Below are positions 52,775 through 63,332 of a DNA stretch of 64,000 nt, piece by piece; the stretch's first letter is position 1, and the number at the start of each line of letters is the position of its first letter. This DNA is from Oscillatoriales cyanobacterium. Lineage in GTDB: Bacteria > Cyanobacteriota > Cyanobacteriia > Cyanobacteriales > Laspinemataceae. Under the pieces are notes generated by a model. It worked only from the letters and a program-made list of their open reading frames with translations. It had not been told where the DNA came from and searched no databases. The stretch is taken from NCBI GenBank assembly GCA_011390955.1, contig JAABRM010000003.1:62001-126000 (forward strand), in the 5' to 3' direction. Made by a program: the position numbers and the translations under genes.

Positions 52775-53137
52775 AATTACTTGTTTGCCACCAACAGATA
52801 ACCGTGATATCCCGAAAAGAAACCCGGTTTCTTATTCCTGGGCAGGAGGAAGCCCCTCACCGGGGGCTTCCCCTTGTGAGTTTGGAAACGAGTTAGGGAT
52901 TTTACCTGGCCCGGAGAGATTATGGGTTTTTTGCTCTTATTTTTTGAACCACTCCGGGCCGGGTAGTCCCAGGTATCGTTTGGGCTTGTTGGATGTTTTT
53001 CCGGCCCGAATAAACCTGAATTATTTTTGCTGACTATATTTTATCCATTGATTAACAAATTGTCAAGTATTTTTTGAAAAAAAATTAGGTAGGGTGGGCA
53101 AAATTTGCCCACCCTACGAATGGTTTCTAACCCGGCT
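52775..53137. other. Gap with palindromes, no gene
   Basis: Contains the palindrome at 52819-52832, an inverted gcccctcacc/ggggcttcccc-type region (52850-52875), a ggcccgga/tccgggcc-type pair (~52910-52965) and the hairpin gtagggtgggc-aaaattt-gcccaccctac (53090-53118), 20 bp past the end of fcl. Confidence 0.6.
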
Positions 53138-54082
53138 TTATTCAGCGTGGTTTCGATACCAATCTATCGTATTTTTTAGACCTTGTTTAAATTCCACTTC
53201 AGCGGTAAAGCCAAAGGCTTGTTTCGCTTTTTCCGTATCTAAGCAACGACGGGGTTGACCATTGGGTTGGTCAGTTTCCCAAATAATTTCTCCTTGAAAT
53301 TCCATTAACTCGCAGATTAACTCAATTAAATCCCGAATTTTAATTTCATATCCGGTGCCTAAATTAACCGGGTCGGGTTCATTATAATTTTGGGTAGCTA
53401 AGACAATGCCTTGCGCTGCATCTGTGGAATAAAGAAACTCACGACTCGGACTGCCATCTCCCCAAACATAGAGTTGTTTTTCGCCTTTTACTTGGGCTTC
53501 ATGGACTTTTCTAATTAGGGCTGGAATCACATGAGAACTGCTGGGGTTAAAGTTATCTTCTGGGCCATATAAATTCACTGGCAGTAAGAAAATGCCGTTA
53601 AATCCATACTGTTGGCGATAGGCTTGCAGTTGCACTAATAAGGCTTTTTTGGCAATCCCATAAGGGGCATTGGTTTCTTCGGGATAGCCATTCCAGAGGT
53701 CTTCTTCTTTGAAGGGAACTGGGGTAAATTTGGGATAGGCACAGATAGTCCCGACACAGACAAATTTTTCGATTCCTGCTTGATAGGCAGAGTGAATTAG
53801 TTGCACGCCCATCATTAAGTTATCGTAGAATAATTCCCCCGGTTTTTCCCGATTTAAACCAATACCACCGACGTGGGCAGCGAGGTGAATAATAATATCT
53901 TGGTTTTGGACTACTTGCTGGCAAGCTTCCATTTTGCATAGGTCATAATCGCGCGATCGCGGCACGGTAATTTTATCGGCATTTGCCCCAGCTTTGAGCA
54001 ATCGATCGATGACTTGACGACCTAAAAAACCCGCCCCACCTGTCACCAAAATGCGTTTTTCTGACAAATCTAAACTTGGCAT
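53138..54082 (-). CDS. fcl: GDP-L-fucose synthase
   Basis: The protein has 314 residues. This NADPH-dependent 3,5-epimerase/4-reductase turns GDP-4-keto-6-deoxymannose into GDP-L-fucose. It has a Rossmann glycine motif ([12 protein letters not shown], 13-24), the SDR catalytic Tyr-Lys in [11 protein letters not shown], and [24 protein letters not shown], which is typical of the fucose synthase/WcaG family. It sits directly downstream of gmd and catalyses the next step. Confidence 0.95.
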   Translation of the reverse strand: MPSLDLSEKRILVTGGAGFLGRQVIDRLLKAGANADKITVPRSRDYDLCKMEACQQVVQNQDIIIHLAAHVGGIGLNREKPGELFYDNLMMGVQLIHSAYQAGIEKFVCVGTICAYPKFTPVPFKEEDLWNGYPEETNAPYGIAKKALLVQLQAYRQQYGFNGIFLLPVNLYGPEDNFNPSSSHVIPALIRKVHEAQVKGEKQLYVWGDGSPSREFLYSTDAAQGIVLATQNYNEPDPVNLGTGYEIKIRDLIELICELMEFQGEIIWETDQPNGQPRRCLDTEKAKQAFGFTAEVEFKQGLKNTIDWYRNHAE

Positions 54083-54111
54083 TTGTTACCCCTCAAAATC
54101 AAAAACAAGCT

Positions 54112-54176
54112 TGTAGTAGGTGGGCAAAGTTTGCCCACCCTACAATGATCGTTAGGTGGGCAAAATTTGCCCACCC
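54112..54176. repeat. Two tandem gtaggtgggc hairpins between fcl and gmd
   Basis: Copies gtaggtgggcaaagtttgcccaccctac and gttaggtgggcaaaatttgc... are separated by aatgatc, and the flanking caatgatcgttag is duplicated. The same hairpin occurs at 53090-53118 and 57692-57720. Confidence 0.85.
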
Positions 54177-54187
54177 TACAATGATCG

Positions 54188-56311
54188 TTAGTCTACGGTG
54201 TTGCCCGTATCTTGACGAATAAAGGCATGGTCATCAATGGACTGACCTTTGGGAGAAGATAATCCGATCGCCTCTAAATCAGCTTCCACCATCAGAATCA
54301 CCAATTCTTCAAAAGTCACCGAAGGTTGCCAGCCTAACTTTTGCCGTGCTTTCGTAGAATCCCCAATTAAAAGATCCACCTCTGCCGGTCGGAGATAGCG
54401 CGAATCGAATTCCACATAATCATGCCAATCTAAATTGACATAATTAAAAGCAATATCCATAAACTCGCGAATCGAGTGAGTTTCATTCGTTGCCAGCACA
54501 TAATCATCCGGTTCATCTTGTTGCAACATCAACCACATTCCCCGGACATAATCTTTGGCATAGCCCCAGTCCCGCTTAGAATCCAGGTTGCCCAAGTAGA
54601 GTTTTTTCTGTTTTCCGGCGACAATTCGGGCAAGGGCACGAGTAATTTTACGGGTGACAAAAGTCTCTCCACGACGGGGGGAATTGTGAATCCAACCTTG
54701 GCCAACTCCCGCATGGAAAGTGCCGCTGGTAGTCGCAAAATCAAATAGCCAATTGTCGTATTCAATCGGCTGGGCTTTCACCACTTCTGCTAAGGGTCGG
54801 CGCAGATGTTGTCCTTTGTTTCCTGGTACATCAGGAGAGTTAAGATTAATTTGGTAATAAATTCGACCTTCTCGCTCTTCGGTGCAAATAATTGCCCGTT
54901 GATTCAGAGTGGTTACAGCCATCCAATACAAACCCGCTGCCATCACCGCCGAAGCAGTTTTAAATCCTTGAAATTCATAGGTGCAAGGGGTACTCTTCAG
55001 CCCATCTCCGGCATTAAATCCCTGCAAAAATGCCAAGCGTTCTTGGTAGCAAGCATTAACGATCCGTTTGGGGATGCGTTTGTGACCCGATCGGCTGTAC
55101 AGAGAGTTATAAATATAGCGACCGTAGTCAGCATTTCCATTCAGCCGTAGCTGAATCACCTCGCCACCGCCCTCGAAACCGGAAGGGGCAACATAACGAG
55201 AACTGCCGCCACCAGTAATCTTGCGCCAAGAGGCCGCCACACGGTCGAGTAAAGTCGCATCTTGGTTAGTGACTTGAACTTTGCCATTTTCGCTGACATA
55301 GCCTTCAGCGGCGATGATACCCAGTAACCAAGCTTCGGTTTGGGTCAGGTCGATTTGGTCTGTGGGTTGGGGCAAATCGATTAAGGCTAACGAGTCACCG
55401 ACCATCACTTCACCGGCAGGCAATTCCTTCGGCTGTTCGTCTTTGGTGACAAATACTACATGGTCGCTAGTGGCATGGTAAACCGCCCCCCGCGCCGCAA
55501 TTCGATGTACTTGTTTGTTCGGCTTGCGTTTGGAACCATTCCAAGTGGCGGTCATACAGGTGACTTCGGTCCAACCGTTCGCGTCCCAAACTTCAAAACG
55601 GTCTTCCGGGGACAGGTCGGTGGTGTAACGATGACCGTGTTTGCCCTCGGTGCGATGGGGGACAATATCTTCAATGGGCAAAATGTCAATTAGCCCATCT
55701 TGCCGGACGATGACTGGGGTTTCAGCGGTGACACATTCGTGGTTGAACAGGATCCCATTGCAAGCAAATAAGTCATAGGACTCGCGATAGTTCACCGTTT
55801 GCCAGTGAGCATAAACCTTGGCGCAAGCGTAGGGACTGCGGGGGTAAAAGGGGGTGGTTTCTTTCTGAGGAATTTCTTGGACTTTGCCAAACATTTCCGA
55901 GGAACCCGCTTGATAGAAACGCACTTGAATGCCGGTGCGTTGTTGATAGTCTCGGATGGCTTCTAATAGCCGCAAGGTGCCCATCCCTACAGCATCAGCG
56001 GTGTATTCCGGGGTGTCAAAGCTGACTCGGACGTGGGATTGAGCGCCGAGGTTGTAAATTTCTACGGGCTTGACTTCTTCTAAGATCCGCCGCAGGGTGA
56101 CGCCATCAGTTAAATCGCCGTAGTGTAGAAATAATTTGGCTCTTTCGTTGTGGGGGTCTTCGTAGATATGGTCAATGCGATCGGTGTTAAAGGTGGATGT
56201 CCGGCGGATGATGCCGTGGACTTCATAGCCTTGTTCTAATAATAACTCACTTAAGTAGGAGCCATCTTGTCCGGTAATGCCGGTGATCAGTGCGCGTTTA
56301 TTTTCAGTCAT
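54188..56311 (-). CDS. gmd: GDP-mannose 4,6-dehydratase precursor containing an intein
   Basis: The precursor has 707 residues. Exteins are residues 1-192 and 544-707, together 356 residues, a normal Gmd that converts GDP-mannose to GDP-4-keto-6-deoxymannose. Seen in the exteins: [15 protein letters not shown] (Rossmann loop), the GSSEMFG Ser/Glu site, YxxxK in [12 protein letters not shown], and [11 protein letters not shown]. An intein is inserted between NHE192 and [12 protein letters not shown], inside the conserved [15 protein letters not shown] segment. After splicing the active site would be restored. It is first in the cluster with fcl. Activity depends on splicing, so the intein could be a control point. 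Confidence 0.96.
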   Translation of the reverse strand: MTENKRALITGITGQDGSYLSELLLEQGYEVHGIIRRTSTFNTDRIDHIYEDPHNERAKLFLHYGDLTDGVTLRRILEEVKPVEIYNLGAQSHVRVSFDTPEYTADAVGMGTLRLLEAIRDYQQRTGIQVRFYQAGSSEMFGKVQEIPQKETTPFYPRSPYACAKVYAHWQTVNYRESYDLFACNGILFNHECVTAETPVIVRQDGLIDILPIEDIVPHRTEGKHGHRYTTDLSPEDRFEVWDANGWTEVTCMTATWNGSKRKPNKQVHRIAARGAVYHATSDHVVFVTKDEQPKELPAGEVMVGDSLALIDLPQPTDQIDLTQTEAWLLGIIAAEGYVSENGKVQVTNQDATLLDRVAASWRKITGGGSSRYVAPSGFEGGGEVIQLRLNGNADYGRYIYNSLYSRSGHKRIPKRIVNACYQERLAFLQGFNAGDGLKSTPCTYEFQGFKTASAVMAAGLYWMAVTTLNQRAIICTEEREGRIYYQINLNSPDVPGNKGQHLRRPLAEVVKAQPIEYDNWLFDFATTSGTFHAGVGQGWIHNSPRRGETFVTRKITRALARIVAGKQKKLYLGNLDSKRDWGYAKDYVRGMWLMLQQDEPDDYVLATNETHSIREFMDIAFNYVNLDWHDYVEFDSRYLRPAEVDLLIGDSTKARQKLGWQPSVTFEELVILMVEADLEAIGLSSPKGQSIDDHAFIRQDTGNTVD
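54683..55735 (-). mobile_element. Intein in Gmd with LAGLIDADG homing endonuclease
   Basis: The intein has 351 residues (C193 to N543 of the precursor). Block A is CVTAETPVI with nucleophile C193. Block B is [10 protein letters not shown] (T-S-D-H). The LAGLIDADG dodecapeptides are [11 protein letters not shown] (329-339) and [11 protein letters not shown] (428-438). Block F/G is [16 protein letters not shown]...GWIHN with penultimate H542 and terminal N543. The +1 extein residue is Ser544. All splicing residues look intact. The dodecapeptide acidic residues (E336 and D436) are present, so the endonuclease may be active. Confidence 0.95.
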
Positions 56312-56496
56312 GCAAAGTCGTTCCTTAATCGTTCCTTTTAACTTAGCTAAAGCGATCGCAGTTAGTGCGTTTTGAGCGATCGAAAACTGCGAAGACTAAT
56401 TTTTTTTCAGAGAATTTCCCCTAGTCACTTAGAAAATTCACCGATTAATTTTTTCAGCTTAACCTAAAATAATTAGGTCAATGTTTAAATTTTTTG

Positions 56497-56574
56497 GTTT
56501 TTTGGTTGTTGGTTGTTGGTTGTTGGTTGTTGGTTGTTGGTTGTTGGTTGTTGGTTGTTGGTTGTTGGTTGTTT
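56497..56574. repeat. 7-bp tandem repeat (ttggttg)n
   Basis: About nine tandem copies lie upstream of gmd, the same unit as in the GT/CA inverted repeats elsewhere. The remainder of the gap 56312-56732 holds HIP1 sites and a possible gmd promoter but no gene. Confidence 0.92.
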
Positions 56575-56732
56575 ATTTGTCATTTGTTATTTGTTGACGC
56601 CCGGTGAAGAGGGGGCTGACCGTTGGCCGTTGCCAGGGTGTTGCTTTGACTATTAGCCACAAGAGTCCAGAAAGCTACTAAAAAGCGATCGCACCTTAGT
56701 TATGCTAAAGTGCGATCGCCTCAATAGGGATT

Positions 56733-57434
56733 TTAGTAAGCACCGTTGTTTTTGGGAAACAAAACCACTTTAATTGTTTTGAACACAATCCATAAATCCA
56801 TCCAAAAGTTATGGAAATTCACATAATAAACATCCATTTGAACTCTTTTTGGATAAGGAATATCATTACGGCCAGAAACTTGCCATAAACCAGTAATTCC
56901 TGGTTTAATGGTTAACACTTTGTCGATGGAATGGCCATATCTGGGCAATTCTTCCACCACCAAAGGCCGAGGCCCAACTACGCTCATATCTCCTTTTAAC
57001 ACATTCCAAAATTGGGGAAATTCATCTAAGCTAGTAATCCTTAAAAAATTACCAATCTTAGTAATTCTAGGGTCTTGTTTCAGTTTGAAATTATCCTCAA
57101 ACTCCGAACGAATTTCTGGATTTTCCATTAATTCATCCAGGAGTCGATCGGCATTTTCCACCATCGTTCTAAATTTGAGACAGCGAAATTTTTTATAATT
57201 GATGCCAACTCGTTCCTGAACGTAAAACACCTTTCCGGGGGAACTGAAGAGAATCAGCAGACCCAGGATCGCGTACACAGGAGAAAACAAAATCAAGACG
57301 GACAAAGAGAAAACTACATCAAACAGTCGTTTGGAAAACGCTCGGTTGATTTTCGGCAGGGGGAAAGCCCTGATGCTGCGCTGGGCAACGGCACGCAGAA
57401 CTTTGCCGGAAATTAGCTGGCTGTTAGCAGTCAT
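56733..57434 (-). CDS. Polyprenyl-phosphate sugar-phosphate transferase (WcaJ/PglC-type)
   Basis: The protein has 233 residues. A membrane-inserting helix follows RLFDVVFSLSVLILFSP (~31-60). Then come the bacterial sugar transferase signatures FRCLKFRTMVENAD, TSLDEFPQFWNVLKGDMSVVGPRPL and PGITGLWQVSGRND. It starts exopolysaccharide repeat-unit assembly by moving sugar-1-phosphate to undecaprenyl phosphate. It is a short form without the extra N-terminal helices. The neighbouring fucose genes suggest a fucose-containing polymer. Confidence 0.93.
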   Translation of the reverse strand: MTANSQLISGKVLRAVAQRSIRAFPLPKINRAFSKRLFDVVFSLSVLILFSPVYAILGLLILFSSPGKVFYVQERVGINYKKFRCLKFRTMVENADRLLDELMENPEIRSEFEDNFKLKQDPRITKIGNFLRITSLDEFPQFWNVLKGDMSVVGPRPLVVEELPRYGHSIDKVLTIKPGITGLWQVSGRNDIPYPKRVQMDVYYVNFHNFWMDLWIVFKTIKVVLFPKNNGAY

Positions 57435-57691
57435 TGTACTCCTTCACTCAATTCACACCACACACATAGTCCCGATCATAAAGCCTTGAGACGCTTCCCT
57501 GGGAAAATAGGGTTCCAAAGTCCCAAGATAACGGGAGACGCAGCAATTCTAAACGAATGCTGACAAAACCGAAACTCGAGGAATTAAGAAACTTAGGAAA
57601 ATTGCTTAATTTTATATTGATTATTTTCAATTGCTGAAGTTGAATTGACAATTTCTCATTCCTGTTGACCAAACTCTAGCAAAGGGATCTA

Positions 57692-57720
57692 GTAGGGTGG
57701 GCAAATTTTGCCCACCCTAC
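57692..57720. repeat. gtagggtgggc hairpin
   Basis: Perfect palindrome gtagggtgggcaaa/tttgcccaccctac immediately after the GT4 stop codon. A possible transcription stop or REP unit. Confidence 0.85.
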
Positions 57721-57722
57721 AA

Positions 57723-58898
57723 TTAACTAGAGTCCCTGTCGATCTGAATCTGATGGTAGCCACGGGGATGAGATTGCTCGAGACATTGCTGGACAAAGCC
57801 TTGATAGCGTGCTTGAAAGATGTTCGGGGCAAATTTTAAGGCGTGCGATCGCACCGTCGCGGCGTCAAACTGACCCCGATCGGTTTCAAAAGTCTGGACT
57901 GCCTCAATTAACGCTGCTTCCGTCTGGGATGAAAACAACAAACCCGTTCCCGTCTGGGGGTGTTGCCGAATATCTTGCACGGTTTCTAACGCCCCTCCTG
58001 CCCCTAATGCAATTACCGGAGTCCCGCAAGCTTGTGCCTCCACCAGGGCAATGCCAAAGTCCTCACAAGCGGTATAGACAAAAGCTTTTGCCGCTGCCAT
58101 AAGTTCCTCAACCACAGAATTAGGCTGAGATCCGAGGATTTGCACATTCGGCTGGGCGATCGCGCGGAGTTGTTCTAACTCTGGTCCAGTACCAATCACA
58201 ATCAGTGGTTTCCCCATCAGGTTAAAAGCATTGACAATTAAAGATACTTTTTTGTAGCTTACCAACCGGGAAACCGTCAGGTAAAAATCTTCTTTTTGCT
58301 CCCGCAACCCAAATCGCTCAATATTTACCGGGGGATAAATCACCTCAGCCTGCCGACGGTAACACCGCCAAATCCGACGGGCAGTGTGTTGCGAGTTGGC
58401 AATAAAATAATCAACCCGATTGGCGGAAATCGTATCCCACTGGCGCAGACGGTGCAACAAATACCGAGTCAGGTATCCCGGTAAACCTTGCCCTGCCCGA
58501 CTGCCTTCAAGATAATCAAAAGTTAAATCCCAGGCATAGCGCATGGGGGTATGACAGTAGCAGATATGCAACTGATTGGGGGTGGTGAGTACCCCTTTCG
58601 CTACCGCATGGGACGATGAAAGGATGACATCATATTTGCGTAAATCTAGTTGTTCGATCGCCAGGGGTAACAAGGGCAGATATTTTTGTACCCCAGACCG
58701 CGCAAACGGGAATTTCTGTAAAAAAGTGGTGCCAATTTGCCGCTGATATAAATAACTTTGGGGATTAGTGGACTCAAAATCAATCAACGCATAGATATCT
58801 GCATCAATATTTTGGAGAATTTCTTTAACAACAAGTTCACTGCCCCCAGTGGCTTCCGGGGTTAACCATTCGTGGACTAGGGCATAAGTTTTCACCAT
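57723..58898 (-). CDS. Family 4 glycosyltransferase
   Basis: The protein has 391 residues and a GT-B fold. The N-terminal ALVHEWLTPEATGGSE contains the nucleotide/acceptor loop. The C-terminal domain has FYLTVSRLVSYKKV, LIVIGTGPELEQL and the E-x7-E motif EDFGIALVEAQACGTPVIA. It often appears as a mannosyltransferase in cyanobacterial exopolysaccharide clusters. It is next to the sugar-phosphate transferase and the GDP-sugar genes. The exact sugar is not evident. Confidence 0.92.
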   Translation of the reverse strand: MVKTYALVHEWLTPEATGGSELVVKEILQNIDADIYALIDFESTNPQSYLYQRQIGTTFLQKFPFARSGVQKYLPLLPLAIEQLDLRKYDVILSSSHAVAKGVLTTPNQLHICYCHTPMRYAWDLTFDYLEGSRAGQGLPGYLTRYLLHRLRQWDTISANRVDYFIANSQHTARRIWRCYRRQAEVIYPPVNIERFGLREQKEDFYLTVSRLVSYKKVSLIVNAFNLMGKPLIVIGTGPELEQLRAIAQPNVQILGSQPNSVVEELMAAAKAFVYTACEDFGIALVEAQACGTPVIALGAGGALETVQDIRQHPQTGTGLLFSSQTEAALIEAVQTFETDRGQFDAATVRSHALKFAPNIFQARYQGFVQQCLEQSHPRGYHQIQIDRDSS

Positions 58899-59702
58899 AA
58901 CATTGCACTATAAATAAAGCTCGAGATATCTACTTTTTTTCGGTTTACAGCAGTGACCCAGGCTTTTCATCAATTCATCAATCAAATTTAAATAATTAAA
59001 TTAATTAAATTTAATTCATGGTTCTTGGGGCTGAGAAAAATTTAGATAACGTCGCTTGGGGGGTGATACAATTGGTGTTTCACCGCCAACCAGTCACGGT
59101 CAACCCGCATGAATTGATTTAAGCCGTGGAGCAAAAGCGATCGCATCTCTGATTTGAGGAGATGAGCGATCGCCATAAGTTGAGTACAAATTCTCACTTT
59201 TCACTGCAACATTGTCAAATATCTTAACTTAACTTTAATCAATTATGTTGATTGTTGGTTGTTGATTGTTGATTGTTGATTGTTGATTGTTGATTGTTGG
59301 TTGTTGGTTGTTGGTTGTTGGTTGTTGGAAAACAAATAACACATAACCAATAACACATAACAAACAACAAACGCACTTATACTTATAGAAAGCAATTCAG
59401 GTATAAGTTTTACTTAACCATTGAATCTTATGAATCAGAAATCGTGACGTTAAAAAAATCAAAAATTTGCACGTTACAAGATATGATTTTGTTCCATAAA
59501 GCAAAACTTATAATATTATGCTTTTAATAGAGTTATCTCTATGTATAATTGACTCTTCCGAGAAGTCATCCTCAATTTGCGACTGAATTGAACTTGACTC
59601 AGATCGGCAGTTTTGCGCGATCGCGTCGGTTTGATATTGGTCAGCTTGCCTGGGTGATATTGCCCCCCAAAAATGGTTCAACTTCTCACTCCATAACCAA
59701 CT
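58899..59702. other. Long intergenic region upstream of bicA
   Basis: This 804-bp stretch has a (ttgttgattg)n tract and its partial complement (59247-59370), HIP1 sites and AT-rich DNA. It presumably carries the CO2-responsive promoter of bicA. No CcmR/CmpR site could be called by eye and no gene is seen. Confidence 0.5.
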
Positions 59703-61394
59703 ATGCAAATCACGAATAAGATTCATTTCCGAAATCTACAGGGCGATATATTTGGCGGCGTCACAGCGGCAGTCATTGCCTTGCCAATGGCTCTCGCTTT
59801 CGGTGTCGCCTCTGGTGCTGGCGCTCAAGCCGGTCTTTATGGCGCTATCTTGGTGGGCTTTTTTGCCGCCTTATTTGGCGGCACCCCCGCCCTGATTTCC
59901 GAACCCACCGGCCCGATGACCGTGATTATGACGGCGGTAATCGCTCATTTAACCGCTGCGGATCCAGACAATGGCATGGCCATGGCTTTTACCGTAGTAA
60001 TGATGGCGGGGGTGATCCAAATTATTTTGGGCAGCTTGAAGCTGGGTAAATATGTCACCCTGATGCCCTACACCGTGGTTTCCGGTTTCATGTCGGGGAT
60101 TGGCATCATTCTGATTATCCTTCAGACTGCACCATTTCTGGGACAGGCGAGTCCCAAGGGCGGGGTGATTGGGACGATTACCAATCTGCCTAATCTGATT
60201 GCTAACATCAAACCGATAGAAACGGGTTTGGCCGTGATGACGGTGGCAATTCTGTTTTTAATGCCCGCTAAAGTGAAAAAGTTTGTGCCGCCACAGTTGT
60301 TGGCTCTGGTGGTGGGAACTTTGGTTTCGCTGTATGTATTTAAGGATGCAGATATCAGCGTGGTTGGGAAAATTCCCACTGGCTTGCCACAATTCCATAT
60401 GCCCTACTTCTCTGCCTCGCAATTCCGAGTGATGTTAGTCGATGCTCTGGTGTTAGGTATGCTGGGTTGCATTGATGCGCTACTGACTTCCGTGGTGGCG
60501 GATAGTTTGACCCGGACCGAGCATGATTCCAATAAAGAATTGATCGGTCAAGGGTTGGGCAACTTGGCTTCTGGGATGTTTGGCGGGATTGCCGGTGCCG
60601 GTGCCACGATGGGAACGGTGGTGAATATTCAAGCCGGTGGACGCACGGCGTTGTCTGGTTTGACTCGTGCTTTAGTTTTGCTGGTGGTGGTTTTGGGAGC
60701 TAGTGGACTGACTCAGAATATCCCGATGGCGGTTTTGGCTGGCATTGCCTTGAAGGTGGGGATTAATATTATTGACTGGGGTTTCCTGAAGCGAGCTCAT
60801 AAAGTTTCGATTAAAGCCGCCTTGATTATGTATGGGGTGATTGCCCTGACTGTTTTTGTTGACTTGATGGTGGCGGTTGGTGTCGGTCTGTTTATTGCTA
60901 ATATTCTTACTATCGATCGCCTGACCAGTCTTCAGTCAGAGGAAGTTAAGGCGATTAGCGACTCTGATGATGAGATTGACTTGAATGATGAAGAAAAAGC
61001 ATTGTTGGATCGAGCCGATGGTCGCGTGCTGTTGTTCAAGCTCAGTGGTCCAATGATTTTTGGGGTGGCTAAGGCAATTTCCCGCGAGCATAATGCGATG
61101 AAAAATTGCGAAGCTTTGATTGTGGATTTGAGCGAAGTGCCGATGATGGGTGTGACTTCTTCTTTGGCTTTGGAAAATGCGATTAAAGAAGCGATCGACG
61201 AACGTCGTCAGGTGTTTATTGTCGGTGCATCGGCGAAGATTCAAAAGCGTTTACAAAAGTTTGGTATTCCCCAAATGCTGCCGCCAGATCATATTTTGAT
61301 GGATCGCCAGGAAGCTTTGCAAAAAGCTATATTTAGTCTCCAAGATATGCCCTTGGACAAGAATATTTATATGACTCAAGAACCGATTTCCTGA
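59703..61394 (+). CDS. bicA: Low-affinity high-flux bicarbonate transporter BicA (SulP family)
   Basis: The protein has 563 residues. The start MQITNKIHFRNLQGDIFGG and the stretches GGTPALISEPTGPMTVIMTAVIAH, LGMLGCIDALLTSVVADSL and GLGNLASGMFGGIAGAGATMG closely match characterised BicA (Na+-dependent HCO3- uptake). It has a 14-helix SulP membrane domain (~15-430) and a C-terminal cytosolic STAS domain (~440-555, VLLFKLSGPMIFGVAKAIS). It belongs to the inorganic carbon concentrating mechanism in the plasma membrane. BicA and sulfate transporters share this fold; the identity of the N-terminal domain favours BicA. Confidence 0.94.
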   Translation: MQITNKIHFRNLQGDIFGGVTAAVIALPMALAFGVASGAGAQAGLYGAILVGFFAALFGGTPALISEPTGPMTVIMTAVIAHLTAADPDNGMAMAFTVVMMAGVIQIILGSLKLGKYVTLMPYTVVSGFMSGIGIILIILQTAPFLGQASPKGGVIGTITNLPNLIANIKPIETGLAVMTVAILFLMPAKVKKFVPPQLLALVVGTLVSLYVFKDADISVVGKIPTGLPQFHMPYFSASQFRVMLVDALVLGMLGCIDALLTSVVADSLTRTEHDSNKELIGQGLGNLASGMFGGIAGAGATMGTVVNIQAGGRTALSGLTRALVLLVVVLGASGLTQNIPMAVLAGIALKVGINIIDWGFLKRAHKVSIKAALIMYGVIALTVFVDLMVAVGVGLFIANILTIDRLTSLQSEEVKAISDSDDEIDLNDEEKALLDRADGRVLLFKLSGPMIFGVAKAISREHNAMKNCEALIVDLSEVPMMGVTSSLALENAIKEAIDERRQVFIVGASAKIQKRLQKFGIPQMLPPDHILMDRQEALQKAIFSLQDMPLDKNIYMTQEPIS

Positions 61395-62056
61395 GTTAAC
61401 GATGAGGGAAATTTTGGTTATTTTTGATTTGATAGTGCCAGATTGTATGATTGGGTTTTGACTGATAATTTTAGCGATCGCGCGATCGCCCGTTCCTTAA
61501 CCTAGATTTACGCAATAATTGATTAAAATTAGAGCAAAGAAATAGGCGATCGCGTTGTAATTAAACTGAATATCAGAGTTAAAACCAATGAATTTTCCGC
61601 CCTTGGAGAAAGTGGAAAATTGCCAAACTTCAATGAAAACAGTTAAATTATCCCCCATAAATGTCCCTGATGCCAGCAATTTTGCCAACCGCATCAGGGA
61701 CATTCAATTTTATCCCAATTTCAATTAAAATTGCTCCAATTATGTAGGGGCGCAATGCAAAAGCGGGTGCTTTTGCATTGCGCCTCTGATGTATTGTCTC
61801 AAGTTACAAACAGTCTTCACGACCAGTCAAAGAAACCGGGTTTCTCATCCAATTTACAAAAAGTTATGCAACAGTAGGGGCGCAATGCTTGCGCCCAAAT
61901 AAACCTGGGAATTGTAGCAATAATTTTTAAAATTGGTATAAAATTGGTAAAAGACTGGTGTTGGTGGGACGAAGGCGCGGAGGCGATCGGTTTTGCCCCA
62001 AAATCACCGCCGCGCCTAACCCACCCTAGGAAGGGTTTTCCCCTAACCATCAACCA
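61395..62056. other. Gap with hairpins after bicA
   Basis: A stem tccctgatgc/gcatcaggga (~61663-61697) ends in an AT-rich tail and may terminate transcription. A stem gcgcaatgcaaaagc/gcttttgcattgcgc lies at 61747-61782, a single palindrome at 61832 and a gcgcaatgcttgcgcc hairpin at 61877-61892. No gene is seen. Confidence 0.6.
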
Positions 62057-63079
62057 TTATTCAGATAACAACACAATCCGATAACGGGCTTTATTGGCTG
62101 CTACTTTATCCATTGCCTCATTCACCTGACTTAAAGGCATGGTTTCTATCATCGGTTTAATTTGATTAATCGCCGCAAACTCTAACATTTCCCGCATAAA
62201 CCGGCGACCCCCGACGACGCTACCCACCACAGATTTTTGACCAAAAATTAAGGGAATTAATGGCACATTTAGACTGGAAACGGGAATGCCGACAAAACAC
62301 AACACGCCATTATTAGCTAATAGGCTAAAGGCAACATCCCAGTCGGTTTCGGCGGAAATAGTACAAACCACTAAATCCAAAGTGCCGGCGATCGCTTTCA
62401 TTTCTTCAGCGCTGCCCCATTTTTGATAGTGATGGGCACCAAATTCTTTGGCTTGGGCTTCTTTATCCGCAGAGGTAGAAAATGCAGTCACTTCTGCTCC
62501 CATTGCCCGGGCAAATTTAATGGCTAAATGTCCCAGTCCACCAATTCCCATTACCCCAACTTTCGTCCCCGGATGTTTAATATAGGTGCGTAAGGGAGTG
62601 TAAACGGTAATTCCCGCGCATAATAATGGTGCAGCACTGGCAGAATCTAAAGCATCGGGAATTTTATAAGTGAAATCTGCGGTGACTCGGAGGCGATCGG
62701 CAAATCCGCCATGATTGCCCACAATTAAACCTGTGTTGCCTTCACGACAGATATTTTCTTCCCCTTGCAAGCAGTGGTCGCAAGTCCGGCAGGAGTTACG
62801 GATCCAGCCCACCCCCACGCGATCGCCTTTTTGGAGATGGGTAACTTTTTCTCCCACTTCCGTCACGACTCCCACAACTTCATGCCCTGCGACTAGGGGA
62901 AATTGACTTACTCCCCAGTCATTATCTCTCATGTGAAGGTCGGTATGGCACAGACCATTATGAGTCACGCGAATTTCTATTTCATCGACTTGTAATGGGG
63001 CGGGTTCATACTCCCAAGGTTGTAGCTTTTCCCCGGCGTTTAAGACGGCATAAGCTTTAAACTTTGTAGCTGCGGTCAT
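62057..63079 (-). CDS. Zinc-dependent alcohol dehydrogenase (cinnamyl/YahK-type)
   Basis: The protein has 340 residues. The catalytic zinc site is CHTDLHMRDNDW (Cys44-region) with GHEVVGVV (His/Glu). The structural zinc site uses four Cys in SCRTCDHCLQGEENIC. The Rossmann motif is GIGGLGHLAIKFA. NADP preference of the YahK/CAD type is suggested by the SxS-like end of strand 2 (FSTSADKE). It reduces aldehydes broadly. The gene is alone on the minus strand. Confidence 0.94.
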   Translation of the reverse strand: MTAATKFKAYAVLNAGEKLQPWEYEPAPLQVDEIEIRVTHNGLCHTDLHMRDNDWGVSQFPLVAGHEVVGVVTEVGEKVTHLQKGDRVGVGWIRNSCRTCDHCLQGEENICREGNTGLIVGNHGGFADRLRVTADFTYKIPDALDSASAAPLLCAGITVYTPLRTYIKHPGTKVGVMGIGGLGHLAIKFARAMGAEVTAFSTSADKEAQAKEFGAHHYQKWGSAEEMKAIAGTLDLVVCTISAETDWDVAFSLLANNGVLCFVGIPVSSLNVPLIPLIFGQKSVVGSVVGGRRFMREMLEFAAINQIKPMIETMPLSQVNEAMDKVAANKARYRIVLLSE

Positions 63080-63332
63080 AGTAATTTTTCCCGAAATCGA
63101 TCTTAAATATATACTAGATATTTTATCAACTCTTTTTTGGTAAACACCTAAAATTTAATTAAATCTACAGAAACAGGATGCAAATATGAGAGGCTGCCAA
63201 TATTAATCGATCCGTGATTTTACCAGAGGGTTTTTGAACTGGTTAAGCTTTGATTAATTGTCTAAAATTATACTACGGATCTGTTTTTTGTCGGGGTGTT
63301 CAGACTAATCTCGTCATTTATGTTATTGGATT

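Noticed and set aside
54476-55693. Frames antisense to the gmd intein
   Set aside because: Covered by the intact gmd-intein coding frame.
59508-59726. 72-residue minus-strand frame before bicA
   Set aside because: No recognisable features; overlaps the bicA start and probably its promoter.
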